64,000 bases of DNA from Pseudoalteromonas sp. MSK9-3. GTDB taxonomy: Bacteria; Pseudomonadota; Gammaproteobacteria; Enterobacterales; Alteromonadaceae. The DNA lies in contig NZ_MIET01000007.1 of the NCBI RefSeq assembly GCF_003590335.1, positions 1 to 64,000 of the forward strand, read 5' to 3'. The number at the start of each line of letters is the position of its first letter. The first letter of the stretch is position 1. Made by a program: the position numbers and the translations under genes. Of this stretch, positions 36,936 to 47,258 are shown piece after piece. The notes below the pieces were generated by a model. It ran no database searches and was not told the DNA's origin. It was given only the letters and a program-made list of their open reading frames with translations.

Positions 36936-39372
36936 CCTTATTTAACCATAGGATATATTCGTCAAATCCCAATGGACGAGAAATAAAATAACCTTGTCCA
37001 AAATCGCAGCCAAACCCCTGCAAACGGGTATAACTGGCTAGACTTTCAATCCCTTCCGCCACGACTTTAGATCCTAAGCTATGTGCCATATCACAAGTTG
37101 CTTTACAAATGGTTTGATTACTTCGAGAGCTTTCGATATCCATCACAAATTGCTTGTCAATTTTCAGCTCATCAAACCCTAACTGGCTCAAATATGCCAA
37201 AGACGAATAACCCGTACCAAAATCATCAATCGCAACCTTGATGCCAATACGTCTATAATCATCTACCACCCCTTTTAAATTGGCTTCTTTACCAATTGTC
37301 ACCGATTCTGTGATCTCCAATATAATTTGACGTGGATTCAAATTAAATTCGTTGATGAGAGTGATCAGCTGCACCGTTAGCTCTCGCTTCGCTAAGTCTT
37401 TTCCAGAAATATTGAGTGATAAAACATGATTTGGGTACAACTCTACTATTTGTTTTTGATAATGTAGTCCCTGCTCAATGACCCATTCTGTCACTGAATA
37501 AATCATTCCTGATGACTCTGCAATAGGTATAAACTCATCTGGTGGCACTTGCCCTAACTCTGGGTGTTCCCACCTTAATAACCCCTCAGCCCCATGTACC
37601 TTGCCAGTCGACAAATTAACTTGGGGCTGCATATACAGTGCAAATTCGCCCTTATCTAACGCGGTTTTCAATGCAGAAGTGACTTTAAGCCTGCGCTCAG
37701 ACACCATAGAGTTAGCCACATCAAAAAGCTGCCACCGCTCACTGCTTGAGCACTTTGTCGCTAGTGCTAGCATGGCTCGCTGTATTAACTTCTCCGCACT
37801 TTTTGCATGTACAGGTGAATGGGCAACACCAATCTCTATTTTATCAACCAGCTGATGGCCCTTTAACTCGACACCTTCTTCAAACACCGAAGAGAGTAAA
37901 CATACATATTGTTCTACTTGCGACAACGACAGTTTTCCCACCAAAATTACCGCAAACACCGAGTCATCTAGCCGATAAATATCAGTATGCTTGTCACTGT
38001 GCTTAGTGCTGATGGTAGAATTACCATACGTATCCAGTTGTAAATTAAGCTTTTCAAACAAACTATTCAAATGACGGTCGGCATAATCCATTCCATAATT
38101 TAATCGAATGCTGTTTAATACCAATGGTTTAAATAACAACAATGTGTGGTGCTGGTGACTTGATGCAAGTTTGCTTAATTGCTGGTTAAGTGCCAAACGA
38201 TTGGGCAGCCCCGTGTCTTTATCATGATTAGTGTAAAAAACAAATGCATCTCTTTGCTGCTTATCTCTTAGATAAATAACCAACCCAAGTAAACTAACAT
38301 GTGAGATCACGGCAATTTGACTCATATTCACTAAAGCACTGTTCACAAATATGCCTAATTGCATACTTACCCATGTAAAGGCTAAAACAAACATAGGCAG
38401 CCAAGCGAACAACAATACTCGAACCTCTGTTACATGCTCTTTACCCAATTGTGCACATATGGCGATACCTAGCCCTATCGTCGTTAGTACGCTCAACGCT
38501 TGGACTTGCACCGCAATTGGCGAGCCAATACCAATAGACAATAACCCCATAAAAATGAGTAAACCAGCCAAAATAAAAGTAGGATATGTCAGCTGCTTTG
38601 CATTCTTACTGATTTTAAAAAAGGTAAAATGAAAGAGTAAACAAGCTGCAAGTCCCATGACCACCAGCATACTGCAATGATGCGTGAACCACTGGGCGGC
38701 CTTTTGTGGTAAATAATAATAAATACTGCCATTGTTAGCACTGCACTGTAATGCTAACAGCAGTAAATATGTGCCCAAGTACAGTAAGTAATGACGACCA
38801 CTAAATACCGCAACCGACAAAATAAAAAACGCCACAAAATACAATAAGCCAAGTTCTAGGCCATACCAAAAAAGCCTCGCTTGAGAGTGTTCAGCAAAAT
38901 CATGAATAGACTGTACTTGATAATTAATCCGAGCATTGAAGGGCGCTTGAAATCGAACATAAACCTGTTGAGGGAACGCAGACGTTTTATATTTAATATG
39001 AGGGTAAATACTTTGTAATCGCGGCAGTACTGCGTTGTCTGTCGGTAAATTAACAGCAGCAATGACTTGGCCCAATTCGACAACATACATATCAAGTGTG
39101 GTTTCAACAGGCTTGTAAATAGTAAAGAACGATTCGCGGGTTGCTTTTGGTTCTGCTGGAATATCAAATTTTACCCACGTAGACACCGCTTTTGACGCAA
39201 CAGCACCGTCTTGCTCAATGTTTTCAAATTGGCCATGGCCATTGATTATTTCGTTAATGGTCATTTCATTACTTAAATCGTTAAATACCTGTGATGCATT
39301 CGCACTTGCACACACAACGACCATCATAAGCAATGCACACAGCACCTTTAAAGCTTTGTCACATCCCCACAT
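36895..39372 (-). CDS. EAL-domain protein with 7TM-DISM sensor and degenerate GGDEF
   Basis: 825 residues: signal peptide; extracellular DISM-like domain; seven membrane helices (about 165-380); a GGDEF-type domain whose signature is reduced to RLDDSVF, so probably inactive as a cyclase; and a C-terminal EAL domain. The EAL signature reads EGLLRW (Glu about 596), and the downstream catalytic stretches (NISGKDL, EITES, IDDFGTGYSSLAYL, LKIDKQF, VAEGIE) are kept. It is therefore most likely a membrane c-di-GMP phosphodiesterase with a nucleotide-sensing GGDEF relic. Start at the ATG at 39372 with AGGAGAG before it; a TTG at 39414 is an unlikely alternative. Confidence 0.86.
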   Translation of the reverse strand: MWGCDKALKVLCALLMMVVVCASANASQVFNDLSNEMTINEIINGHGQFENIEQDGAVASKAVSTWVKFDIPAEPKATRESFFTIYKPVETTLDMYVVELGQVIAAVNLPTDNAVLPRLQSIYPHIKYKTSAFPQQVYVRFQAPFNARINYQVQSIHDFAEHSQARLFWYGLELGLLYFVAFFILSVAVFSGRHYLLYLGTYLLLLALQCSANNGSIYYYLPQKAAQWFTHHCSMLVVMGLAACLLFHFTFFKISKNAKQLTYPTFILAGLLIFMGLLSIGIGSPIAVQVQALSVLTTIGLGIAICAQLGKEHVTEVRVLLFAWLPMFVLAFTWVSMQLGIFVNSALVNMSQIAVISHVSLLGLVIYLRDKQQRDAFVFYTNHDKDTGLPNRLALNQQLSKLASSHQHHTLLLFKPLVLNSIRLNYGMDYADRHLNSLFEKLNLQLDTYGNSTISTKHSDKHTDIYRLDDSVFAVILVGKLSLSQVEQYVCLLSSVFEEGVELKGHQLVDKIEIGVAHSPVHAKSAEKLIQRAMLALATKCSSSERWQLFDVANSMVSERRLKVTSALKTALDKGEFALYMQPQVNLSTGKVHGAEGLLRWEHPELGQVPPDEFIPIAESSGMIYSVTEWVIEQGLHYQKQIVELYPNHVLSLNISGKDLAKRELTVQLITLINEFNLNPRQIILEITESVTIGKEANLKGVVDDYRRIGIKVAIDDFGTGYSSLAYLSQLGFDELKIDKQFVMDIESSRSNQTICKATCDMAHSLGSKVVAEGIESLASYTRLQGFGCDFGQGYFISRPLGFDEYILWLNKATRADDVKQHLIR

Positions 39373-39505
39373 ACTCTCTCCTTGATGTCGAGACAGTTCG
39401 TCTCGTTCAATCAATATTAAAGTATGTAAACTTTATTCAGTATTGCCAGTCTCGAATAAAAATATTCATATATTAGGCACTGTTAATCTTTCAGATTCAT
39501 TTTTG

Positions 39506-39606
39506 CAGCCGTTTGATTGGCTTTTATACAAGGCAGAGGCTGCGTAGCATGGTTATTCCATGTGAGTCAGCCGATAACATAGTAGAAAAGCCAATCAAGC
39601 GCTGCG
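39506..39606. repeat. Long nested palindromic element (MITE/REP-like)
   Basis: Nested inverted repeats: GCAGC/GCTGC outermost, TTGATTGGCTTTT (39513-39525) with AAAAGCCAATCAA (39586-39598), then GGCTG/CAGCC and CATGG/CCATG near the centre (39539-39572). The whole could extrude as a ~100-bp cruciform. It has no ORF, and its modular symmetry suggests a dispersed intergenic repeat. Other copies are not in this window, so multiplicity is unverified. Confidence 0.6.
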
Positions 39607-39643
39607 TGAGTCATTTATCTAATTAAAAGCCAAGCATATAGCC

Positions 39644-40231
39644 TTACTGTTTATCGTCGCTAATTCGGCTCGCTACAGCACTATTTTGCCCTTTATATTT
39701 AGCATCTTTCCTTGTGTTATAAGGGGTTTGTGCCTCACTGCTCATCGTTTCAAAACTTAGCGCACCTATCTTCATATTAGGTCTAAGTGCAAGGGGCAAT
39801 TTACCAGAATTATAAAATTCAAGTACAATATTACCAGACCAACCCGGATCAATACGGTGAGCGGTTACGTGCACCATTAGGCCTAATCTCGCCAACGATG
39901 AGCGCCCATCTAACCACCCAACAAGATCTGCTGGGAGTGTCACAGACTCATAAGTTATCGCTAATGCAAGTTGTCCTGGGTGTAAAAAAAAGGCTTCATT
40001 CTCGTCCAAGACAATTTCATCGCTCATAATCGATTCCATTGCAGCATTTAGTTGATCTTTTGGCCCACTTAAATCAACGTACGGGGCTGCATGATCTTGA
40101 AATACTCTAAATTTATTTCCTAAGCGTAAATCTAACGTGATCCCAGAGATCATACCCTCTTCTGGTTTTGGCTCAATAATGATCCGTTGCTCTTCTATCG
40201 CTTGTTTTATATGGGTATCTGATAATCTCAT
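39644..40231 (-). CDS. dcd: dCTP deaminase
   Basis: dCTP + H2O to dUTP + NH3, the main dUMP source for thymidylate. 195 residues. Closely follows E. coli Dcd: [64 protein letters not shown] (all split here). The catalytic Glu lies in the ...VLEFYN strand. The gene starts 3 bp after the mrp stop, so the two form an operon. Confidence 0.96.
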   Translation of the reverse strand: MRLSDTHIKQAIEEQRIIIEPKPEEGMISGITLDLRLGNKFRVFQDHAAPYVDLSGPKDQLNAAMESIMSDEIVLDENEAFFLHPGQLALAITYESVTLPADLVGWLDGRSSLARLGLMVHVTAHRIDPGWSGNIVLEFYNSGKLPLALRPNMKIGALSFETMSSEAQTPYNTRKDAKYKGQNSAVASRISDDKQ

Positions 40232-40234
40232 TGA

Positions 40235-41308
40235 TTAGTCATCCGTTATCACTATATCGACCGTTGAGGTGGATTGTGTTTGATAATGCAATATGCTGCC
40301 AACAAGCTGTGCACAAGCAACATAGTTAGCTGCTTGCTCTGTTGACGCCGTTAAAATATTTTCGCCCTGCTCTGATGTCTCTCGGATATTAATATCTAAA
40401 GGCACTTCAGCTATCAAAGGAACACCATGGCGACTTGCTAGATCAGCACCGCCATGCTGACCAAAAATATGGTTTTTTTCTCCACAATGGCCACATAAAA
40501 AATGACTCATATTCTCTATTAAACCTAAAATAGGTAAGTTAACTTGGTTAAACATCGCAATGCCTTTTTGAGCATCGGCTAACGCTAAGTCTTGTGGAGT
40601 AGTCACAATCAATGCGCCACTTGCAGGCACTTTTTGTGTCATGGTCAGTTGGATATCTCCCGTACCTGGAGGCATATCCACAATAAGGTAATCGAGTTCG
40701 CCCCACTCGGTTTCATTCAATAACTGATTTAATGCTTGTGAAGCCATTGGTCCTCGCCACACAGTGGCATTTTCAGCAGGCACTAAAAAGCCTATCGATT
40801 GAATGCTGATCTCGTCTTTTATAATGGGGTTAAGCGTTTTATTGTCTTTTGACGTTGGTTTTGCATCCTGCACACCAAAAATAGTCGGAATAGATGGACC
40901 GTATATATCAGCATCAAGTATGCCTACTCGCCCGCCTTCTGCAGACAGTGCCTGTGCTAAAAACGCTGCGGTGGTCGACTTTCCGACTCCCCCTTTCCCG
41001 GAAGCCACTAATAAAATATGTTTAACTGCTTTATACTTATGTACGTCTGGCAATTTTACGTCAATCGTCAGTTTTACTGATTGACCCAACTGTTTAGTGA
41101 GATAGTCAGTCAAACGTGAATTTACGCTTTTCACAGCAAAGGGCATCTGCAGAGCCAGGGTAACTCCATCATTACCTTGAGTATAATTTTCAACCCACTC
41201 TCGCTCTATTCCTAAAGGAAATACGCCGCTTTTATAAGCTTCTAATACCTCGTATAGCCGAGTTCTGTCTGAATTATTTTTTTTAAATAGCTTATTAATA
41301 CCAAACAT
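40235..41308 (-). CDS. apbC: Mrp/ApbC iron-sulfur cluster carrier ATPase
   Basis: P-loop protein that delivers Fe-S clusters. About 357 residues. It has the deviant Walker A ASGKGGVGKSTTAA, the GILDADIYGPSIPT motif, PPGTGDIQLT, and the cluster-holding CGHCGEKN (CxxC) in the C-terminal half. A DUF59-like N-terminal part precedes the ATPase. I favour the ATG at 41308; an ATG at 41359 would add 17 residues and neither has a strong ribosome site. Divergent from metG, as in E. coli. Confidence 0.92.
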   Translation of the reverse strand: MFGINKLFKKNNSDRTRLYEVLEAYKSGVFPLGIEREWVENYTQGNDGVTLALQMPFAVKSVNSRLTDYLTKQLGQSVKLTIDVKLPDVHKYKAVKHILLVASGKGGVGKSTTAAFLAQALSAEGGRVGILDADIYGPSIPTIFGVQDAKPTSKDNKTLNPIIKDEISIQSIGFLVPAENATVWRGPMASQALNQLLNETEWGELDYLIVDMPPGTGDIQLTMTQKVPASGALIVTTPQDLALADAQKGIAMFNQVNLPILGLIENMSHFLCGHCGEKNHIFGQHGGADLASRHGVPLIAEVPLDINIRETSEQGENILTASTEQAANYVACAQLVGSILHYQTQSTSTVDIVITDD

Positions 41309-41478
41309 AGAAATAAAACGTACTCGAGTGATGAAAAAGACCTCGGAATTATGTAACATTCAACCCATTAACACCAGTCTATTGATGCTTTACACGAGCA
41401 CAAAGTGGCAATTGTAAACTAAAACTTAGAGGGTTGGCTGTTTCTTAAACAGAACCGCTCAGAATTCACGGAACCGTT

Positions 41479-43506
41479 ATGACTAAGAGAAAAATTCTCA
41501 TCACCAGTGCTCTACCTTATGCCAATGGCCCGACTCATTTAGGGCACATGCTTGAATATATCCAGACAGATATTTGGTCACGCTTTCAAAAACTACGTGG
41601 TCATGAAACATATTATGTCTGTGCAGATGACGCGCATGGCACGCCAATTATGCTTAACGCGCAAAAACAGGGTATTACACCTGAAGAAATGGTGAAAAAT
41701 GTCAGCATCGAACGCCAACGTGATTTTGCGGATTTTAATATTGAGTTTGATAACTACCACAGCACCCACAGTGAAGAAAATAAAGAACTCAGTGCGCTAA
41801 TATATAACCGCCTAAATGCAAAGGGGCATATTAAAAAGCGCACCATCTCTCAGTTGTTCGATCCTGAAAAGAATATATTTTTACCAGATCGTTTTGTAAC
41901 AGGCACATGTCCAACCTGCGATGCAGTTGATCAAAATGGAGACAGTTGCGATGCGTGTGGTGCAACCTATAGCCCAACGGAGCTAAAAGAGCCGCGTTCT
42001 GTAATGTCAGGTGCGACGCCCATCTTAAAAGACTCTGAGCACTTCTTCTTCGACTTACCCGCATTCGAAGGCATGCTCAAAGAATGGCTTCATTCCGGCA
42101 GTATTCAAACAGAAATGGCTAATAAGCTAGATGAATGGTTCGCTGATGGTCTTCAGCAATGGGATATTAGCCGAGATGCGCCTTACTTTGGGTTTGAGAT
42201 CCCAGGTGCGCCGGGTAAATACTTTTATGTTTGGTTAGATGCACCGATTGGCTATATGGCCAGCTTCAAAAACCTGTGCGATAAAAAAGGCTTGGATTTT
42301 GATGCTTTTTGGGGTGAAGGCTCTGATGCGGAACTTTACCACTTCATTGGTAAAGATATTATTTATTTCCACAGTTTGTTCTGGCCAGCCATGCTAGATG
42401 GTGCGGAGTTCCGTAAACCAACGAATGTATTCGCGCACGGTTTCGTGACGGTCAACGGTGCTAAAATGTCAAAATCAAAGGGCACATTTATTAAAGCCCG
42501 TACCTATTTAGAGCATTTAGATCCAGAATTTTTGCGTTATTACTTTGCCGCTAAGCTTAATGGCGGGATCACTGATTTAGATTTAAATTTAGAAGACTTT
42601 GCACAACGTGTAAATTCAGATCTGGTCGGTAAAGTAGTTAATATCGCATCCCGTTGCGCTGGTTTTATTACCAAAAAGTTTGATGGGAAAACAAGCGAGA
42701 ATGTACTTGAGCCTGAACTGATCGCTGAATTCCAAGCTGCTTCAAGCGTGATAGCTGACTATTATGAGCAACGTGAATATAGTCGTGCCATTCGCGAGAT
42801 CATGGCACTTGCTGATAAAGCAAACCAATTCATCGATGCACAAGCACCATGGGTGTTAATTAAAAATGAAGACACGCATGAGCAAGCACATCAAGTATGT
42901 TCATTAGGCTTAAACCTATTCAAGATACTGATGACGTATTTAAAACCTGTGTTACCGGCGATGGCAAGTAATGTTGAACAGTTTTTAAACACTGAGCTTA
43001 CATGGGAGAGTGCCCAAACTGTACTAACAAGCCACTCAATCAATAAGTTCAAGGCCCTAATGCAGCGTGTTGATATGGATAAAGTAAATATCATGCTTGA
43101 AGAATCTAAAGAAAGCTTGGCAGCGACAACTCAACCGAAAGTTGATCCAAATAGCCCGCTTGCAAAAGAACCTATCGCAGACGAAATAGAGTTCAATGAC
43201 TTTGCTAAGGTCGATTTACGTGTTGCAAAAATAGCCAAAGCAGAGCACGTAGAAGGAGCTGATAAGCTGCTCAAACTGACGCTTGATTTAGGTGGCGAAA
43301 CACGCCAAGTATTCGCAGGTATTAAATCTGCCTATGCGCCAGAAGACATCGAGGGGAAACTTACTGTCATGGTTGCTAATCTTAAACCACGTAAGATGCG
43401 CTTTGGTATGTCTGAAGGCATGGTCTTAGCAGCTGGACCTGGTGGCAAAGAAATCTATATTCTTAACCCAGACGATGGTTCAGAGCCGGGTATGCGTGTC
43501 ATGTAA
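41479..43506 (+). CDS. metG: Methionyl-tRNA synthetase
   Basis: Charges tRNA-Met. 675 residues, long form with C-terminal tRNA-binding domain. Motifs: [12 protein letters not shown] (HIGH-type), the zinc knuckle CPTCDAV...[15 protein letters not shown] (KMSKS), and the EMAP/Trbp111-like tail [25 protein letters not shown] (split here). Separated from mrp by a divergent 170-bp region. Ends at a shared terminator. Confidence 0.97.
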   Translation: MTKRKILITSALPYANGPTHLGHMLEYIQTDIWSRFQKLRGHETYYVCADDAHGTPIMLNAQKQGITPEEMVKNVSIERQRDFADFNIEFDNYHSTHSEENKELSALIYNRLNAKGHIKKRTISQLFDPEKNIFLPDRFVTGTCPTCDAVDQNGDSCDACGATYSPTELKEPRSVMSGATPILKDSEHFFFDLPAFEGMLKEWLHSGSIQTEMANKLDEWFADGLQQWDISRDAPYFGFEIPGAPGKYFYVWLDAPIGYMASFKNLCDKKGLDFDAFWGEGSDAELYHFIGKDIIYFHSLFWPAMLDGAEFRKPTNVFAHGFVTVNGAKMSKSKGTFIKARTYLEHLDPEFLRYYFAAKLNGGITDLDLNLEDFAQRVNSDLVGKVVNIASRCAGFITKKFDGKTSENVLEPELIAEFQAASSVIADYYEQREYSRAIREIMALADKANQFIDAQAPWVLIKNEDTHEQAHQVCSLGLNLFKILMTYLKPVLPAMASNVEQFLNTELTWESAQTVLTSHSINKFKALMQRVDMDKVNIMLEESKESLAATTQPKVDPNSPLAKEPIADEIEFNDFAKVDLRVAKIAKAEHVEGADKLLKLTLDLGGETRQVFAGIKSAYAPEDIEGKLTVMVANLKPRKMRFGMSEGMVLAAGPGGKEIYILNPDDGSEPGMRVM

Positions 43507-43515
43507 ACGATAATA

Positions 43516-43541
43516 GAAATGGCCTTATAATAGGCCATTTC
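43516..43541. terminator. Bidirectional terminator between metG and sensor kinase
   Basis: GAAATGGCCT (43516-43525) pairs with AGGCCATTTC (43532-43541) around a 6-nt loop; T-rich sequence follows on the plus strand. Confidence 0.85.
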
Positions 43542-43550
43542 TTTACATTA

Positions 43551-46500
43551 CTACTCTGAACTTTTTTCACCTTCAATGGGGACTTTTAGTTTCACTGCAA
43601 TTCCATTACCTTGCTCAGAGAAACACTTTATTTCTCCTTTTAACAACTGTGTCACCAAGTTATACACAATATGCATCCCTAAGCCACATCCGCCCTGACT
43701 GCGTTTGGAAGTGACAAATGGATCAAATACGGTTTTCAACATCTCTTCACTCATACCAACACCATCATCGGTATAGTTAACGTACCAACTCGTATCATCA
43801 AGCGCAATGGTCACCAAGACCTCTCCTTTGCCTTGTTGCTCAAACCCATGTAATACAGAATTATTTAGTAAGTTGGTGAGGATCTGATAAATCGCACCGG
43901 GATATGTTGTTAGCAACACAGTATCGCTCCCCGTTACATTTACAGTAATGTTTTTCCCCTTTATTAATGGAGCCAAAGAGTGAAATACATCTTCAATATA
44001 TGCTTTAAGGTTGATCTGTCGCGACGTTTCACTCGACTGATCAACGGCAACCTGCTTAAAGTTACCGATCAGATTTTGCGCTCTATCTAAGTTTCTCAGG
44101 ATCAACTGATAGCCTTCAGTTTGCTCTTCTATGGCTTTTGTTAAATCACTTTGCTTTAACGTTTTATCTGCCAGTTTTTTCTCAACGCCTTGCAAGCACT
44201 CTTGGTTGTAAGTCATCGCAGTTAAAGCAACACCCAAAGGTGTATTTATCTCGTGAGCAACCCCCGCGACTAACCCGCCTAACGACGCCATTTTTTCACT
44301 TTCAATGAGTTCTTGCTGAGTTTGCTTCAGAGTGACCATCGCATGTTCGAGAGTTTGATTCTTGGTATATAACTCGTTAGTGCGCATCTCAACTTTAATC
44401 TCTAGCTGCTCATTAAGCATTTGCAATGCATTCTCATGCTCTTTAAGTTGCGCAATATCTTTTAGTGCCCCTGCGATCCTAATTGCTTGTCCATTTTCAT
44501 CTCTATCGACCACTTTTCCTCTATCGAGTACCCATGTCCATTTACCACTTAAATCCTTAACGCGTATGGCAATTTCATAACTTTCCACATTGCCTCGAAT
44601 ACATGCCTCTACTTTGTCTTCAAGTAAAATATTGTCTTTGGGGTGCACAAACTGAATGAAGTCATCTAGTTCCATATGACTTTCAGCCTTACCATAATCC
44701 ACTCTGGGCGAAACGCTATGTCGATATATCGCTTTCTTATTTAAATGCCAATCCCATAATTCATCACCACTGGCCCAAAGCGATAACTCTAACCGTTGGC
44801 GTAATTCACTCATTTTTAAGTTATCAGCAACCACTTGACGATATCGTTTTTGTCTAATTCTGACTGTGATTAAAATTAATGCGAGTAGCGCCAATACATA
44901 GACAGATTTTGCATATATATTCCACCACCACGGTGCATTAATTGTAAGAGCAAAATGGTGTATGGGTGACTGAACGTTAAACCGATTTATCGTATAAGAC
45001 TCCACAATATAATTTCCTGGTGCCAAACGCAGCAGGTTAACTTGTCTCACCCCTTTGGCAAGTTTCAACCATTTGTCGCTGAGCCCTATCACACGGTAAT
45101 AAAATTGTTGTTGCTCTGAACCATACTCTAAGCTGGAATATTGCAAAGAGATAATATCTTGGTCGTAGCGTAACTCTAAGCTTTGTGCCAGCTCTGGTGC
45201 CGTTTTCAACAGCCCTGTTTCACTTGGCTCTAAGCTTTTACCTAATAGCTCGATGTGACTTACAAGTAAGGGGCTAGCAGAGTTATCCACTCTCAGTTTT
45301 TGTGGGTAAAACTGATTGAACCCCATCGCGCCTCCAATAAAAATACGTCCATCGGGTGCAAGCCATGCAGCGTTATAGTTAAACTCGTTGCCTTGTACGC
45401 CATCAACGGGGGAGAAATTATGAATACTCAAGTTACTGGTGTTGATTTGACTCAACCCGCCGCTACTCCCAACCCACAAATGGTTTAAGTTATCAAATAC
45501 TAAGCCCCATATTGCATTATTTGCTAACCCATCTTGCTGCGTAAAGACTTGTTCAATCTCAAACTCTTTAGACACAAGTGACAGGCCTGATTCACTTGCA
45601 ACCCACACCCTGCCATATTGATCTTGTTCAAGCATAAACACCAGATCAGAAACTAACCCTTCAGTCGTTGAGAGCTGCTCAAGCGTCCCTCCCATATCTC
45701 GATACAAACCGTTGCCTATCGACCCAAACCACAGCTTACCGTCAACTACCGCCATAGAAGAAACGTGACTGGGAGCGTTCTGTTGTGGTGTGTACATAGA
45801 TTGCAAAGTTTTGCTCTGCTCATCGAAGTACATGGCACCCATTGTTCTTGAGCTGACGAGCACTTTCCCATTGAATAACATAACATCATTGAAGCTAAGC
45901 TCCGGACCGTTACCAATATCTGGCTTTAAATGGATAAGCTCTTTACTCGTCAAATTAAATGAAACGACCCCATTACCCCGGGTAGCAGCCCACAACCAGT
46001 CCCCATTAAAAATAATACGTGTAATAAAACTACCATTGAGTACTTTAAGCTCTGAAAAGTAATGATTTGCGGGTTTAAACCCCCTGCCATCAAAAATATG
46101 CGCACCATTTGACGTAGCTAACCAAATGCGATCTTCACGATCAATTGCGAAATTACGTATATCCGCGGTTTTCATTGGCGAATGGGGGTAGTTATATTCG
46201 CTCACATGACCAAACGACTCACTGAGCTGACTGAAGAAGTGTAACCCTCGAGTTTCAGTGCCTATCCATAAATCTTGGTTTTTGTCCCGCATGACGGTCA
46301 AAATATTATTATCTTGTAAGCCTGCTGTTTGCCTATCTCTTTTATACCAATGATTAAGCAGCTTTCCCTGAAGATCTAATAAATAAACTCCATGATCACT
46401 GGCTACAAGAATTTCATTGCCATTTATTTCTAAACTATGAAGGGTAATATTTTGAACAGTATCGAAGTTACGTGACCAAAGCACTCTTTGATACAGGGTG

Positions 46501-47195
46501 TCATAACTGATCAACCGATTTGACTTACTAACCAGCATGGCACGCTGACCTTGATAGGTCATTTTTTTAAATTCACCGGCAAGTAACTGCACAGATGTTT
46601 GCGCTTGCTTGTGATATGCCATAAAACCCATATCACTTAAGTAAAAATAATTGTCACCGCGCTGTACAACATTGCGAATGTAATTGCCTTCAATATCAAG
46701 AGAATGTGGCATGAGAGATGATTTATCAACTTCGTAGGACATATTGTCTTCAGTAGAGATAACAACATGCTCACCTTTACAATCTATCCAGCTTACACGA
46801 TCAGATTCTATCACTGGTTGATCTTTTGCTAACAACGACGTAAAGCGCCCTTGTATTGTATGATAAACGCTCAACCCTGTACTGGTGCCAACCCAAACCT
46901 TATCATTACTTACACACAAGGCTGTTATAAAGCCACCCGCTAAACTTTTAACATCTTGTTGTTGTGAAGCAAATGTCTTGAATTCATGGCCATCAAAGCG
47001 ATTGAGCCCTGCTTGAGTACCAATCCAAATATAGCCAAACTGATCTTGTGCTAAAGCGGTAACAGTGACTTGGCTTAGCCCTGTTCGATAGTCATAATGT
47101 CTCATCACTTGGGCTGTGTCTGTGAACTGAGGCACAGCCCATACTTGTTTACATATTAAATATAATAGCCAGCCGAGATACCAAGCAGTTTTCAT
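43551..47195 (-). CDS. Propeller-type sensor histidine kinase
   Basis: 1214 residues. A signal peptide is followed by a periplasmic two-component-regulator propeller: many repeats with the D.xGxxWxGT pattern (for example DQFGYIWIGTQAGLNRFDG, KNQDLWIGTETRGL), about residues 30-700. Then come a Y_Y_Y domain, one membrane segment (about 775-795), a PAS domain, a coiled coil, HisKA (GLVAGVAHEINTPLG, H981) and HATPase (DDGVGM, GGCGLGM). There is no receiver or HTH domain, and no response regulator beside it. The family often senses polysaccharide breakdown products; here the ligand is unknown. Convergent with metG. Confidence 0.88.
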   Translation of the reverse strand: MKTAWYLGWLLYLICKQVWAVPQFTDTAQVMRHYDYRTGLSQVTVTALAQDQFGYIWIGTQAGLNRFDGHEFKTFASQQQDVKSLAGGFITALCVSNDKVWVGTSTGLSVYHTIQGRFTSLLAKDQPVIESDRVSWIDCKGEHVVISTEDNMSYEVDKSSLMPHSLDIEGNYIRNVVQRGDNYFYLSDMGFMAYHKQAQTSVQLLAGEFKKMTYQGQRAMLVSKSNRLISYDTLYQRVLWSRNFDTVQNITLHSLEINGNEILVASDHGVYLLDLQGKLLNHWYKRDRQTAGLQDNNILTVMRDKNQDLWIGTETRGLHFFSQLSESFGHVSEYNYPHSPMKTADIRNFAIDREDRIWLATSNGAHIFDGRGFKPANHYFSELKVLNGSFITRIIFNGDWLWAATRGNGVVSFNLTSKELIHLKPDIGNGPELSFNDVMLFNGKVLVSSRTMGAMYFDEQSKTLQSMYTPQQNAPSHVSSMAVVDGKLWFGSIGNGLYRDMGGTLEQLSTTEGLVSDLVFMLEQDQYGRVWVASESGLSLVSKEFEIEQVFTQQDGLANNAIWGLVFDNLNHLWVGSSGGLSQINTSNLSIHNFSPVDGVQGNEFNYNAAWLAPDGRIFIGGAMGFNQFYPQKLRVDNSASPLLVSHIELLGKSLEPSETGLLKTAPELAQSLELRYDQDIISLQYSSLEYGSEQQQFYYRVIGLSDKWLKLAKGVRQVNLLRLAPGNYIVESYTINRFNVQSPIHHFALTINAPWWWNIYAKSVYVLALLALILITVRIRQKRYRQVVADNLKMSELRQRLELSLWASGDELWDWHLNKKAIYRHSVSPRVDYGKAESHMELDDFIQFVHPKDNILLEDKVEACIRGNVESYEIAIRVKDLSGKWTWVLDRGKVVDRDENGQAIRIAGALKDIAQLKEHENALQMLNEQLEIKVEMRTNELYTKNQTLEHAMVTLKQTQQELIESEKMASLGGLVAGVAHEINTPLGVALTAMTYNQECLQGVEKKLADKTLKQSDLTKAIEEQTEGYQLILRNLDRAQNLIGNFKQVAVDQSSETSRQINLKAYIEDVFHSLAPLIKGKNITVNVTGSDTVLLTTYPGAIYQILTNLLNNSVLHGFEQQGKGEVLVTIALDDTSWYVNYTDDGVGMSEEMLKTVFDPFVTSKRSQGGCGLGMHIVYNLVTQLLKGEIKCFSEQGNGIAVKLKVPIEGEKSSE

Positions 47196-47258
47196 AGACA
47201 GCCAAAAAGCGAGAACGGATTTATAAAATATAGCAAAGCCTATAAAATATAGGGTATT

